Of a DNA stretch of 64,000 nt, positions 45,501 to 56,700 are shown one piece after another (the first letter of the stretch is position 1; each line of letters begins with the position of its first letter). The translations under genes and the position numbers were made by a program. Origin of the DNA: Paratinospora sagittata (lineage: Eukaryota; Streptophyta; Magnoliopsida; Ranunculales; Menispermaceae); NCBI GenBank assembly GCA_035771175.1, contig CM069592.1, positions 38,704,198 to 38,768,197 on the forward strand, read 5' to 3'. Under the pieces are notes generated by a model. It saw only the letters and a program-made list of their open reading frames with translations. It did not search any database and had not been told where the DNA came from.

Positions 45501-46104
45501 GCATTGTCAGGGCTGGTAGGGAAGAATGCCATGACCATTGCTGCATCTGATGGTATGCACTTCTTTATACATCCATGTTTTATGTTACTCTTGAAACATT
45601 TTATTTTTTGCTTGGAAAGGGTAAATGCATAATATATTTACTGTTAAAACTACCATGATTGCTGATTTGGTATTGTCCATTCCTTTCTTTCTTCAATGTT
45701 GTGGTTTATTTATGTGATTGGTGGCGATTTTTCTGGAAAAACTTGTATTACTAGGGGGAGCACAAGACTGCACTGGGATTTATTCATCTAAGATTTCTGA
45801 AACTTTAGCACCTGTCGAGAAATACCCATCCATTCAGCAAGACTCTAGTCGCTCTACTTCATCTAACAGTGATGCAGCTAGAGGAAAATCATTCGTAGAC
45901 AAGCTGAAGAGCAACTCCAAGAAATTGACGCCAGCAGAGGCTGAGTGCAACATTGAATCTTCAGAACAGATAGACACCACCCAAGGTTGCCAAAATGTCA
46001 AAAGGAAAAGTAAGAAAGGGAGTAAGATTGATCCGAATCTCCTTGGTTTCAAGGTCTCTAGTAACCGCATAATGATGGGTGAAATACAACGCCTGGAAGA
46101 GTGA
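33044..46104 (+). CDS. GYF-domain protein, plant GIGYF/EXA1 family
   Basis: Eleven coding exons: 33044-33119, 34879-34941, 35036-35130, 38580-39449, 40634-40733, 40818-40979, 41090-41827, 41952-44111, 44194-44260, 45419-45552, 45755-46104, totalling 4,815 nt or 1,604 aa with a continuous frame. The N-terminal block has [13 protein letters not shown]; the Arg/Glu-rich block (80-300) includes [14 protein letters not shown] and [15 protein letters not shown]; an eIF4E-binding-like site, [11 protein letters not shown], is at about 318-328; the GYF domain is at about 575-633 with [18 protein letters not shown]; a Gln-rich stretch follows in exon 8; the C-terminus is [19 protein letters not shown] domains bind proline-rich ligands; family members act in translational repression and mRNA decay, and the related EXA1 is a host factor in RNA-virus infection. 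It is closest in layout to Arabidopsis At1g24300/At1g27430. The exon 7 donor GTTTGA is weak. Confidence 0.93.
33211..33615. repeat. Imperfect tandem duplication in GYF intron 1
   Basis: Two adjacent diverged copies start with TCAATGTTGCTCT at 33211 and 33435 and share TTGGAATTGTAGGA and TTCAGTCGTTAATATAGG. The first copy carries an extra short internal duplication of AATCTACTAATCTTGTT. Confidence 0.8.
35519..35745 (-). mobile_element. Retroposon-like fragment with 40-bp tandem repeat, GYF intron 3
   Basis: A poly-T run at about 35523-35535 followed by GATAAAAACTTTTAATCC looks like the A-tail end of a minus-strand retroposon. Within it CAAGCACATTTTGGTTTTGA occurs at 35641 and again at 35681, a 40-bp direct repeat. 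The element class is not certain. Confidence 0.4.
37062..37250 (-). mobile_element. tRNA-derived SINE in GYF intron 3
   Basis: On minus the head reads TTGGTAAAGAGG (A-box-like), then a tRNA-like anticodon arm and GTTCAACTC (weak B box), a body with GGGGGATTAATGGGTCA and GATGGAGCTAATTATA, and finishes in a 16-nt A-tail (37078-37063 on minus). The body is clearly shared with the element at 56720-56856, which makes this a family present at least twice. Confidence 0.75.
37585..37795. mobile_element. Tourist-type (PIF/Harbinger) MITE in GYF intron 3
   Basis: 211 bp with inverted ends GGCTATATTTGGTTGGTG and GGCCTCATTTGCTTTGTG, flanked by TAA on both sides (37582-37584 and 37796-37798). A TAA target and GGCC-type termini fit this superfamily. 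Internal inverted ATCCGAAAA / TTTTCGGAT segments add to the fold. It is absent from the pseudogene copies, whose homology to this intron starts just downstream at about 37917. Confidence 0.65.
39698..39995. repeat. 147-bp tandem duplication in GYF intron 4
   Basis: Two copies, starting GCAACGAGTTCG at 39698 and GCAACGATTTCG at 39845, each with TTTTTCCCAGGTTAT, CCTGTGTCATTCTTTGGG and AAGACATTTCATATTAGA. The same pair is present in pseudogene 1 (about 26650-26960), so the duplication is older than the segmental copy. Confidence 0.88.
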
Positions 46105-46917
46105 CACAATCTTTTTCATTTTGTAAGCTTCCTTGTTTTTTCCCAAGTCATTTACAGTGTACAGTTATGTTACTCCTGCTGTAAAGTACTTGCACTGAAA
46201 ATTCTTTGATTCATTTTCTCCTTCCTCCATTGCCGTAACATCTGGCATTTTGGGAGTGTAGAGAGCCCTTTAAGTGTGTAATGTAGGTTTGTAAAAGCTT
46301 TTTGTATAGGCAACATTAAAATCTCATATAGCAGTGTTGATACATGAAAAAGAAAGAGAATTATTGTGATATATATGTGAATTGAGTTCGGTAGATGTGA
46401 CTTGTTGCTGCCGTTTCTCTTTTATTGTGTGCTAGGCATTTGCAACAACATTCTCCGTTGTCTTACATAGCTAAAGTATAGAGTGGAGTGTTTATAATCT
46501 GATTTGGTTCAATTTTGAACAAAATGAAGAGTAGTTCTAAACTAAATTAATCTACACAATAAATTTTAACTAGAAATAAAAAATCATAGTGGCTCAATTT
46601 GGGTTAGTCAATAGAGAGTGATTTGATTGATATGTAAAGTCTAACGTTATTGGGAAATTGTAACAATTAACTTGAATCTTATAGAGGGACTCAGGGTACA
46701 TGCGGGAAATGTAGTTGTGTGATAACATCGCGGTTGTTCTAAGGTATTTGAAGGTCTAAGTACATTTTTTTTAGTTTTCGAAGAGTTTTTCTAATGTAAT
46801 TAACGTGTATGTTACTCAATTTTCATTTATATTATGGTTCCCTACTGCCCTTCAATATGGACAATATAATAACTATTTTTAAAGGACTTGAGGGATGATG
46901 AGAGCTTGAAGCCAAAA
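46105..46917 (+). other. GYF 3' region and PPR promoter
   Basis: About 810 bp between the GYF stop and the PPR start. The first part should be the GYF 3' UTR. The remainder is AT-rich, with no TATA box or other element I would defend. Confidence 0.5.
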
Positions 46918-48993
46918 ATGGCTTCTTCAGCTCCACCTGCAATTCCTCTGCAACTACACAATCTCAATCCCTCTTCAACCACAAACCCCACAGAAGACTG
47001 GCTAGTGTCCTACCTCAAATCTCCTAGAACATCAACACAACTCGAAACCCTTCATGCCCATATCATCAAAACCAACCTCACTCAAAACGACCTTGTTCTG
47101 GGTCGTCTTCTCTTGTGCTGCGCCATTTCCGATTCCATGCACTACGCTCGCCGTGTCTTTGATCAAATTCACCACCCTAAGCTCTTCTTCTACAATGCCA
47201 TGATCAAAGGCTACTCCGAAACTGGTGCCCACAAAGAAGCCCTGCACCTTTATTCTCTCATGAGAGCTCGTTCTGTTTCTTGTGATTCTTTCACATTCCC
47301 AGTTGTTTTGAGATCAGCTTCTTGTCTCGAGAACCTCAGTATTGGAAAAGAGCTACATGGGCTTGTTGTAAAGACTGGTTTCAATGCAAGAGTGATTGTG
47401 CAGACTGCACTGATTGATATGTATTGTAATTGTGGTTTGTCGAATTGTGGGCGTGAGGTGTTTGATAGAATTCCTGAGAGAGATGTTATTTGTTGGAACA
47501 CTATGATTGCTGGGTGTGTGAAATGTGGCGAGATTGGTGTTGCTCAGGAGCTGTTTGACGAAATGCCCGTGAGAAATGTTTCGTCATGGAACACTATTGT
47601 AGACATGTATGGGAAACACGGGGATGTTGAAATGGCGAGGCGGGTGTTTAATGAGATGCCGGTGCGGGATGTTATCTCGTGGAATGCCATGATATCGGCG
47701 TATGCTAAGGTTGGGGAATGTGAAGCGGCAAGGGGATTGTTTGATGAGATGCCGAAGAGAAATGTGGTGTCTTGGAATGTGATGATTGGTTGTTATGTGC
47801 ACCAAGGGAAGTTCTCAGAGGCATTGGAGTTGTTTAGGATGATGCAGGATGGTTTGGAAGTTAAGCCAAATGAGGTCACAGTTGTTGTGACTCTTCCGGC
47901 TTGTGCTCATCTGGGTGCATTGGATCTTGGGCAGTGGGTTCACTCATACATCAGAAGAAACAAAGTTAAGATGGATGTTTACGTTACTACTGCACTTATA
48001 GATATGTATGGAAAATGTGGGAGCGTCGAGGATGCAAGACAGGTCTTTGATAATGCTGTTATGAAAGATGCCTTCTTGTGTAGTACAATGATCGAAGTTC
48101 TAGCAATGCATGGGAAGGCAGATGAAGCATTTGGTGTTTTCACATATATGAACAGTGTGGGAATCAAGCCAAGTGATATAACATTTGTTGGGCTCTTGAA
48201 AGCTTGTAGTCATTTGGGATTGGTGGATAAAGGAGTTGCTTACTTTCGGATGATGAGCAAGGATTTTGGATTGCTGCCTAAGGTAGAACATTATGGGTGT
48301 TTAGTTGATCTTCTTGGTCGTGCCGGGCATTTAGAAGAAGCCCATGAAATCATTAAGAGTATGCCAATGGAACCTCATCCGATTGTTTGGGGAACATTGC
48401 TTAGCGCTTGTAGGATCCATCACAATGTTGAACTCGCAGAAAAAGTAGCACAACATCTTATAGAATTGGAGCCTCAGAATTGTGGGAATTATATACTCTT
48501 ATCAAACATATACTCCAAAGCAGGCAAGTGGGCTGAAGCTGCAAAGCTAAGAAAGTTGATGAAAGAGAAGGGGGTAATGAAAAAGCCTGGTTGTAGCTCA
48601 ATTGAAGTTGATAATAGTGTTTATGAATTCTTAGCAGGAGATTGTGTTCATCCCAGACGCAAAGAAATATATGAGATGCTGGGTAAGATTGTTACTAGAT
48701 TAAAAGCAGAAGGTTATACTCCACAGATCTCCTCTGTATTACATGATGTGGATGTAGATGAAAAGGAGCAAGCGCTTCTAAATCATAGTGAGAAGTTGGC
48801 AGTTGCTTTCGGGCTTATAAGTACAACTTGTGCAACTCCAATTCGGATTGTTAAGAATCTCCGAATCTGTGAGGATTGTCATCTTTTCATGAAGATGGTC
48901 TCCAAGTATTACGGTAGATCATTGATTATTAGAGACTGCAATAGGTTTCATCACTTCACTGATGGGTCTTGCTCGTGTTCTGATTATTGGTAG
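46918..48993 (+). CDS. PLS-class pentatricopeptide repeat protein with DYW domain
   Basis: Intronless, 691 aa, starting at the ATG at 46918 (MASSAPPAIPLQ). The open frame runs ten codons further upstream, but only from a TTG. Tandem ~35-aa PPR motifs fill about residues 60-500; the central run ELFDEMPVRNVSSWNT / RVFNEMPVRDVISWNA / GLFDEMPKRNVVSWNV is a string of S-type repeats. E and E+ motifs follow (GCSSIEVDNSVYEF), then a DYW deaminase domain with HSEKLA (zinc-binding His and catalytic Glu), CEDCH and the terminal DYW. Such proteins bind organellar RNA and carry out C-to-U editing in plastids or mitochondria. The RNA target cannot be read from the sequence, and the N-terminus gives no clear organelle choice. 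The gene is intact. Confidence 0.93.
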   Translation: MASSAPPAIPLQLHNLNPSSTTNPTEDWLVSYLKSPRTSTQLETLHAHIIKTNLTQNDLVLGRLLLCCAISDSMHYARRVFDQIHHPKLFFYNAMIKGYSETGAHKEALHLYSLMRARSVSCDSFTFPVVLRSASCLENLSIGKELHGLVVKTGFNARVIVQTALIDMYCNCGLSNCGREVFDRIPERDVICWNTMIAGCVKCGEIGVAQELFDEMPVRNVSSWNTIVDMYGKHGDVEMARRVFNEMPVRDVISWNAMISAYAKVGECEAARGLFDEMPKRNVVSWNVMIGCYVHQGKFSEALELFRMMQDGLEVKPNEVTVVVTLPACAHLGALDLGQWVHSYIRRNKVKMDVYVTTALIDMYGKCGSVEDARQVFDNAVMKDAFLCSTMIEVLAMHGKADEAFGVFTYMNSVGIKPSDITFVGLLKACSHLGLVDKGVAYFRMMSKDFGLLPKVEHYGCLVDLLGRAGHLEEAHEIIKSMPMEPHPIVWGTLLSACRIHHNVELAEKVAQHLIELEPQNCGNYILLSNIYSKAGKWAEAAKLRKLMKEKGVMKKPGCSSIEVDNSVYEFLAGDCVHPRRKEIYEMLGKIVTRLKAEGYTPQISSVLHDVDVDEKEQALLNHSEKLAVAFGLISTTCATPIRIVKNLRICEDCHLFMKMVSKYYGRSLIIRDCNRFHHFTDGSCSCSDYW

Positions 48994-49274
48994 ATATATC
49001 ACAGTTATTCTATATTTTAAGATTCATGAGTTTTATTGTGTAATATATTTATTTGTTTTCTTAGCAACCCTATGTAGTTGGGAAGAGACTTAATTGAGTT
49101 GAACTAAGTATATTTATTTGTTTTCTGACCCAAATTGTACAAGACATATATAACACCAAGTACAAAAAATTTTGCAAAAATGTTCCCTCTTTTGTGTAGG
49201 CTCTCCAGGTTTTCTTCTGTATGATTTTGACTGATTTGAAGCACATCTCCTTGTGTCCTTTATTTTTTCCCATT

Positions 49275-51059
49275 TCACCAAAAATCATTGCAGGAACAAG
49301 TGCCATTCTTAAAATGGTGAAACTGATTCCTGTCTCTGACAATTATCTCCCAGTCGTAGATCTTTGAGATCAGTTTTGCAGCAACATGGCAATCGATACA
49401 AGCTCGAAGATTCTTCACCACCCTTATGGGAACGTTGGGGTTCATACTACTGATAAGCCCATAGGCAATGGCAAGCTTCTTGCTGTGATGACATAAAGCT
49501 TGTCTTTTTTCTTCTTCATTGGCATCAAGCAGCACCTGACTAGTTGCAGGTACATAGCCCTCCCCTTTTAATTTCATTGCAATATCATCCAACATACAGT
49601 ATATTTCTCTAGATCGAGGGTGTCGGGTATCTCCAACCATGTACCCTGTTCCCAACCTCAATTAAACTACAACCAGGGTACTTTAGAATCCCTCCATCTC
49701 TCACAAGCCTTCTTGTCTTAGAAACATCGTTCCACCGGCCATTTGCGGCATAGATGTTTGACATTATGACATAATTTCCATCATTAGAGGGTTCCAATTT
49801 AACAAGTTTCTCCACTGCAATCTCTGCCAATTCGACATTAGCATGCAAGGCACAAGCATTTAGCATTGTTCCCCACACTACAGAATTTGGTTCAATTGGC
49901 ATATTTTCACTCAGATAACCTGCCCTTCCCAAAAGGTCTACCAAGCATCCATAGTGTTTGATATTAGGTTCAATCCCATAACCAGTCACCATTGACTTGA
50001 AATACTCCTTACCCTTTTCCACCATTCCTGAATGAGTACAAGCAGATAGAACTCCAATAAAAGTGATATCATCAGGCTTTATTCCAGTCTTCTGCATTTC
50101 CATGAATTTCTTGAGCGCTTTGCTTCCATAACCGTGCATTGCAAGTCCTCTAATAATCGAATTCCAAGTACACACACTTCTCTGAGCTTGAGGTAGTTTT
50201 TCGAAAACTTGGCAAGCTTGATGTATATACCCACATTTTGCATACATGTCTATGAGAGCTGTTGCTAGTGTAGGATTCAAGAAAACTCTGTTCCTATCAA
50301 TGTAGCCATGAACCCACTTCCCCATCTCGAAAGCGCCAAGATGGGCGCAAGTGTCAAGCACATTAACCAAAGTCAATTCATTGATCTCAACTCCTTCTCT
50401 TTGCATTCTATGAAACAGAGCAAGACCATCAGAAAACCTCTTCTGTTTCACATAAGCTGTGATCATAGCTGTCCATGAAACCATATTTCTCTCAGGCATT
50501 TTGTCAAAAACAGACTGGGCATACTCAATATCACCATAACTTTAATAGAAACTAATCAAAGAAGTTTGAGAGTGTATATCTGATTCAAAGCCTTCTTGGC
50601 TTTTAACAATCACAGAGTGAACTCCTTTTCCTTGATTTAGACTTGTGCCTTCAAGAGAAATGGGTAAGTGAAATTATCCGGTGAAATTCCGCGAAATTTC
50701 ATATCTATATAGAAACGAATTCCTTCATTGCAGAAACCATTCACAGCATAAGCTCTCACCATGGTGTTGAACACAAAAGTACTTGGTTCAGGCATTTCGT
50801 CAAACACTAGGCGAGCATAGTCCAGATGCGTCGAAGTCGCGAAAGACTCAATGAGTTTGGCCAGTAGGAAACTGGTTTGTTCAGTTGGGTGGTTTTTGAT
50901 GATTTGGGTGTGGATTTGTTTGAATTGGTTCAATTGGGTGCACTTTTTTAGCAGCTGAAGATGATGAGACTCAGGTGGATTTGGTCTGAAAGTGAGATTT
51001 TCTGATGGTTTGATCAGATTAGATTCATGGGCCTCGAAATTGACAGCAATATTAATCAT
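49275..51059 (-). pseudogene. Second PPR-DYW gene, broken
   Basis: Convergent with the intact PPR gene, 280 bp between stops. Three open segments make one PLS-DYW protein: 51059-50637 (N-terminal PPRs, to FPFLLKAQV then stop), 50499-49609 (MPERNMVSWTAMITAY to [12 protein letters not shown]), and 49661-49275 ([14 protein letters not shown] to the end). Between the first two, another frame reads GKGVHSVIVKSQEGFESDIH with a stop after LISFY. A small deletion before MVGD shifts the frame into the DYW domain. The DYW domain has HSKKLA where HSEKLA is expected, losing the catalytic Glu, and ends DFW. Three or more frame breaks plus the lost catalytic residue argue for a pseudogene over sequencing error. 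Confidence 0.85.
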
Positions 51060-51137
51060 CTCATCGGAGATTCAGGAAAAAAAACATAAATTGACAGCAA
51101 TATTAATCATCTCATCGGAGATTCAGGAAAAAAAACA
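51040..51137. repeat. 51-bp tandem duplication over the PPR pseudogene start
   Basis: Copy 1 is 51040-51090 and copy 2 is 51091-51137 (partial), both starting TTGACAGCAATATTAATCAT. The unit includes the start codon of the minus-strand PPR pseudogene, so a second ATG now lies 51 nt upstream, in the same frame but closed by TGA after 12 codons. Confidence 0.9.
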
Positions 51138-51139
51138 AG

Positions 51140-52179
51140 GGAGGCTCAAGAGGGCTACAGTGGAAATCACTTCAGTTGAGCTCAGAAAGGGAGGGAAAAC
51201 TGAACTACTGTTAATACTTCTTTCAACAATTTAAAATTCCTCAATGGGCAATTCTGTCCTTTCGATTGAACATGTATTTATTTATTTATTTTTGGCAGTG
51301 ATTGAACATGTATTATAGCATCCACAAGAGAATTTAATGTAAATGCTAATCCTTTCGTTTGTGATTTGAAAATAGTTTTCTACTTAAAAAAATGTAAAAA
51401 CACAAAAAACGTGATTAATTAGTCATATCAAACATATCCTAAATTTTTTAAATTGAAAATGCATCATATATTTAATCGTATCTAGATAATTTTTTGTGAA
51501 ACGACACTATTTTGGAGTCAGAAATGGTAGAGGTTGTTTGACGTTTTTTTTCTAAAGTGGGCGAATAACTGTGTATAGACACAAATTCAAACTCAAAATC
51601 AAAACTTCACCCCTCAACCATAATTTATATTTCTTATATCTCGTTTCTCATCCAACAAGACTATCTGACCTTAGATATATCTAGATAATTTTCATCTTTC
51701 TTTGTTTTTACTTTAAAAAAAATTCAAATGATTATGGTAAGAGTCTCATGCATTTAGTACACCCTTCTGTTTTTTAAGGACAAAATTAAAATAACAATGC
51801 ACACCCTTTTTTTTTTTTTAAGGAAAAAATTAAAGGAGGGAAGGACAACTAAGAAGTGAAATTTACACCAAATTTACAACATCTTGTTTATTTACATACT
51901 TCTTCTTTCTTTCTTTTTTTCTGTACAATCCATTCTTTTCTTTTCTTTCTTTTTTACAGTCCATGTAATATAGCTCTGTACACAATTTTACTTACAGAAG
52001 TGAAGGGAGAGGCCATTGTGGCTCTCAATCATCAATATTCTTCAGTGTAGCATAGTTTTATGAGTTACTCCTAATCAATATCAAGACATAATAATAAACC
52101 ATTTTGTTATCTCTGCACATCATCATCATCATCATCATCATCTTCTTCTTCTTCTTCTTCTAAAAATATAAATGACTTG
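51140..52179. other. Intergenic between PPR pseudogene and ACR gene
   Basis: No gene recognised. Contains poly-T and poly-A runs, and an (ATC)n then (TTC)n tract at about 52118-52160 that probably lies in the 3' UTR of the minus-strand ACR gene. Confidence 0.5.
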
Positions 52180-54593
52180 TCAAGAATAAGATCTTATCAG
52201 TTTGAAAGTTCTTGCTTTGAAGAGGTTTCCCAACAGGAATCCCGCCGTTTCCTGTTGAGGTTTAGGACTTGTATTCTGCTTCTGCTTCACCCGAAGTACC
52301 GGTTTTCCTATCTGCCGTCCAATCGAATCAAGAGTCTTGGCATCGACAGCGCTGCCAGACACATCTGTGACATAAAATGTGTCCACTGCCTTTCCACTCT
52401 TTGTTGAAATCTCTGCTCTTTTGATACACAAACTGTTCTCTCGGAAAATTCGGGTAATATCGGAGAGGAGTCCTGGCCGGTCTTCTGTGCTCAGTTCTAT
52501 CTCCAATCCCTACAACATAAACAAGCAAATTAAGGATCAGAATTTGATATGTTTATGTCTAATATTGTGTAATAACTCAAACTTGATCATTGTATAGTCA
52601 ACACCACACCTCAGAGCCTCTTCTCTCAATGGCTGCTTCAAGACATTGCGTCACTCTTTGTCGCTCCGCTTCTGAGCTTATCGGAAATCCATCTACATGT
52701 CTTATGTAGTATTCCTAAACCAATAAAGACCGATAGTTTAGATGTAGAACTACTAAACGAAATGCGGGGAAGTCAGTAAATTGATTTAAGAAAGATATAA
52801 CAACTAGTAATTTAAATGTTGACTTCTAAACAGATTTATATAGCAGACCCTATCTAGTTGAAAAAATGCTTAGTTGAGTTGAGTTTAAGTTATTAAAATG
52901 ATTGGTTCAACCAAGTAAATGAAGTTAAGTAATCTAATGGTTGTTTTGAAGTTATTACTTCATCGGAATTCGAATTTACCTGATAAGCTTCCATCCTCCC
53001 AGCATTGACGGTTCCATGAAAAACCACATACTCCATATCCGTAAGAGTACAAACAGTATCGAACAAGAGCTTTGGACGATCCTTCGATCTCATTGTCACA
53101 ACAGTGTAATCCCTATCAAAACAATCCAACAAATCAATCTGCGGTCTTGAGCTCTTGTCTTCAGGTCTCCCAAGTCCAACTCTTTCGACCCGTTCAAAAT
53201 CCCTATCGGCAAACATCATCTGGTGCAACCTTCTCTCTGTGTGAGTAACTCCAGGTGGTGACACCATCATTTTTGCTGTTCTAAGGTCACTATTGCCTCT
53301 AAGAACATTGCAAAGAAGCTCTTTTATTGTGGAAAGCCGTTTTGGGTCTTCAATTGCGCACCCGCTAAACTCATCGGTGACATGAACCACAGATGCTGCT
53401 CTAGCATTGTGTGTCCATATCTCAGCATTTACCACATTACAATGAAGGTCTGCGAGAACGGCACACACTTCGGATAGTAATCCGGGCCTATCTGTGCCAG
53501 TTAGCTCTATCGAAGTGTGTTCTTTAGAGAGCACGACGCCAACAGAACTGGCCGAGCTTGGAAGGAATTGAGCATCGGTTTCGAGTGTCTGAAACATAGA
53601 ACATAGCACATAAGCAAGAAATTGAGAAAAAAACAACATGAAAAGAACCCTTGACAAGGTGAAGAAAAGAATTCAAAAGATGAAGAGCATATCTGATACT
53701 TGCCTTTTTTATGTAATTGATGACTTCTACATCTCTGATTTTATTGCCGTCGCGGTCGGTGACTTTGAACACTGGGAAACATATACTTTTTAATTTGCTA
53801 AGAATATGAAGAACATGAAAAAAGGATTTGAATTTTGGGTTAATTTTAAGGTATTTAGAAGGAGGTGAAAAATACCATCCATGAACCATCCTCCATCAGA
53901 AGATATGTATGCCTTTATTATGATAAGATTCAGATCAGTAAGAACTTGAACCACTTGCAATAGAATTCCATGCTTGTTCACACTGTCAACCTAAACAAGA
54001 ATATATTTAAATTAGAGAGATTTTCAAGTATATAACTTAGAAATGGGAATTGGAAGAATTAATGAAGAAGTTGAAATTTACCTGAATAACAGTGGCATAA
54101 TCACAAGCTTCATTGTCAATAACAACCCTGAAAAACCAGAAGAAATTATGTTAAAAAAGTAAAACGAAAATCATTAACAAAAAAAAAAAAAAACCCAAAA
54201 CAGAGGAAAGAATTCAAATAAAACAGGGAAACTAAAAAATCCATAAAAAGGGAAAACTGAAAAAAAATCTCAAAAACTCCATAAAACCAAATTATATATA
54301 TTTGGAATTGAAGCTTAATTCAAGAAGCAAACAATAACCCATAAAATTGGCAACTTTAAATTAAATGAAACAAGCATCTTTGCTAAAAATAAAAAAGGCC
54401 CACCAAATAATTTGTAAAAAAAAAGAAAAGAAGATTAAATTCAAGTTGAAGAAGATAGAAAACATGATAAAAATTCAAACTTCTTTGTTGCACCACCATA
54501 TATATATATAAGTAAAGAACACCCAAAAAAAAAAAAAAAAAATTACCTTGGTGGGTTCATCCTCCTGATAAGCTTCTCAAACTCATCATCCAT
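52180..54593 (-). CDS. Multi-ACT-domain protein of the ACR family (ACR4/6/8 type)
   Basis: Seven exons: 54593-54547, 54127-54082, 53990-53876, 53771-53704, 53588-52980, 52714-52610, 52509-52180, giving 439 aa in a continuous frame. It starts [16 protein letters not shown] and ends [20 protein letters not shown], both hallmarks of plant ACR proteins. ACT domains are visible at [18 protein letters not shown] (about 37-54), [20 protein letters not shown] (about 113-132), [18 protein letters not shown] (about 259-276) and [17 protein letters not shown] (about 336-352). ACT modules bind amino acids; ACR proteins are thought to be amino-acid sensors without a catalytic domain. The fourth intron starts with GC (AAG|GCAAGT). 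Family certain; which ACR number is not. Confidence 0.93.
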
Positions 54594-54599
54594 TTCTCA

Positions 54600-56700
54600 A
54601 ACCTCAAAACAAATCGACTACACCCCCAAGAACTTCGAGAATTAAAAGTGGGAATCAGCAGGAAAAAAAAAAAAAAATTCACAGATTCTTCCAATTTCTT
54701 AGGAAGAACAGAGGCTGAGAAGAAGAAGAAAAACCGAAAAGCGTGAAGAACCTTAGCCGCTCAAAACAACAACTAAGTTGATTTCAATACCAACAATTAA
54801 CAACAACCGGTCAGCTTTGCACAAAAAAGCACATATAATATACAGATGACGTGTCGAATTCCCATTTGCCACCGTTACAGTTACAGTCTACGCGGTAATG
54901 TGAAACGAAAGATGCGTTTTCATCAGGGTCTATATTTTAATTTTTATTTTCAGAAAATGTTACTGTCATCCCCGTTGCTATCATCCCTTCCTGGTCTCTT
55001 TAAACGTGGCACCACTGGATTCATGTTTAAACGCATCTCGAGGATATTTTGACGGTGGAAAACTAAGGAATAAATGGCAAATTTGACAAAGCGCAGATAC
55101 TATAAATAAATTTCAGTTTTTTTTCGTTGGAAAAAAAAAAAAAATTTAAGTCGAATCGAACGGTGTTTCCGTACGTCGCGCCGGAGGAGAGCATGGTGAC
55201 GCGCGATATTCTGAAGTGACACGTGGACAGAATCGTCTGGTTGGAGTCCTGCCGGTATTTTGGCGGCAACGTTAGCGTGAGAGACCGGTTCATGGACCAC
55301 GTTTACTAAATGATCAACTGCTCACTCATTTTGAAATACCTTTAATGCCCTTCCATTATTTATTTATTTTTTAATTTTCTTTTATTTTTAAAAAATGGCA
55401 CTTTGTTGTCTATTCAATCTAGAATCCTTTATTGCTGTGTTGATTGTTTATCAATTTCTATCTCAAATAACAATACCTCAATGTTCAAAAATAAAATAAA
55501 AATAACAATAACTCAAAAGTTTGTTATACTATTACAATAATTTCTAAACTATTTATAATGTCAAAAGTTGACAAACTTATTATGTGATTTTTATTTTTAT
55601 TTTTTGTATATTTTTCTCATACTACTTGAACTAACTAATTTATTATTTTTTATTATTTTAAAATCTAATTTTAATGTTGTAGATGTTATAAATATATTTG
55701 AATACCATTATTTCATATTCATAACCTCTAATTCATAAAATTTACTTTGTAACTATTGTATTTAGTTATAGGTTACATATTCTAAGTTATGGAATTAACT
55801 TTACAATTATAATATTAAGTTGTGAGTTGTAAATACAATTTAATCTCTATTATGACCAAGAGCCTATATAAAGGGATATTTGGTTTGTAAACAACACATA
55901 ATTTTTTTTATGTCTCTTTTATATTTAATTATTTTTAATGATTCTCTATTTATTTTACAACGGTAGAGAGCAATACAATAATTTTATTATATATATATCT
56001 AACGATTCTCAACTTCTTTTTTACTTTTAATTTTGAATCATAATTTCACCATTTTTACTCTTCTTGTTCCTAACTTTAATTTTTACTCTTTTGGTTGGTG
56101 GAAACTCCCGATCTTATATTGGTTGATGCCTCTTTTGTTTTTGAATGAATACCATTTTCTCTTAAAATAAAATTTCATCTTCATTTTTAAATAATAAAGA
56201 TATTTTTGCCCTTTAATTTCTATTAATGAATGATACTTAACTCAAATTAACTAAGTCTTTAACTACATAAAGTCGATTATATGAATTTGATTCATCCACT
56301 TTATTTTCTTCAGAGCTAAGTCGACGTATAAATTAGAAACAATATTATATTCCTTTCAAAAATATTTATAAAAGTGAGTATATCCAAGTACTATCCAACA
56401 TTGAAAACTTTAAAAAACCTCCATCTATATAATTCTATGGAAAACATTTTTTTAAATATCCCAAAATTGAGGGAAATGATTTTTAAGAAATCTTCACAAA
56501 AATGGACCTATATAAATTAGGGGTGTTTACTGGGACCATCAAAATTGAAAAGAGCCAATGCGGTTAGGTTTCTAAGAGAATCTATTCGGTTTACGATTTA
56601 CATACTACAAAATTGATTTAAACCGAATTGAAACGAACTTAGGGTAATATATATATTTAACATTCTTGCATAAAGAATTTGTATAATTTTACTTATGAAT
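54600..56700. other. ACR upstream region and AT-rich intergenic DNA
   Basis: The first few hundred bases hold the ACR leader and promoter. A GC-richer island at about 55150-55310 contains CACGTG at 55220-55225 inside ACACGTGG, an ABRE/G-box-like site about 630 bp upstream of the ACR ATG. Beyond 55320 the sequence is AT-rich with no gene signal. AGGGGTGTTTACTGGGACC near 56520 followed by GAACCGAATTGAAACG-type sequence looks like a decayed hAT-type MITE, but I could not close its ends. Confidence 0.5.
55220..55225. promoter_or_regulatory. G-box / ABRE core upstream of ACR
   Basis: CACGTG in the context GACACGTGGACA, the classic ABRE/G-box form recognised by bZIP and bHLH factors. It is the only copy in the ACR upstream region that I saw. 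Function is inferred. Confidence 0.4.

Noticed and set aside
46888..46917. Earlier start for the PPR gene
   Set aside because: The frame is open there, but the first codon is TTG. The first in-frame ATG is 46918.
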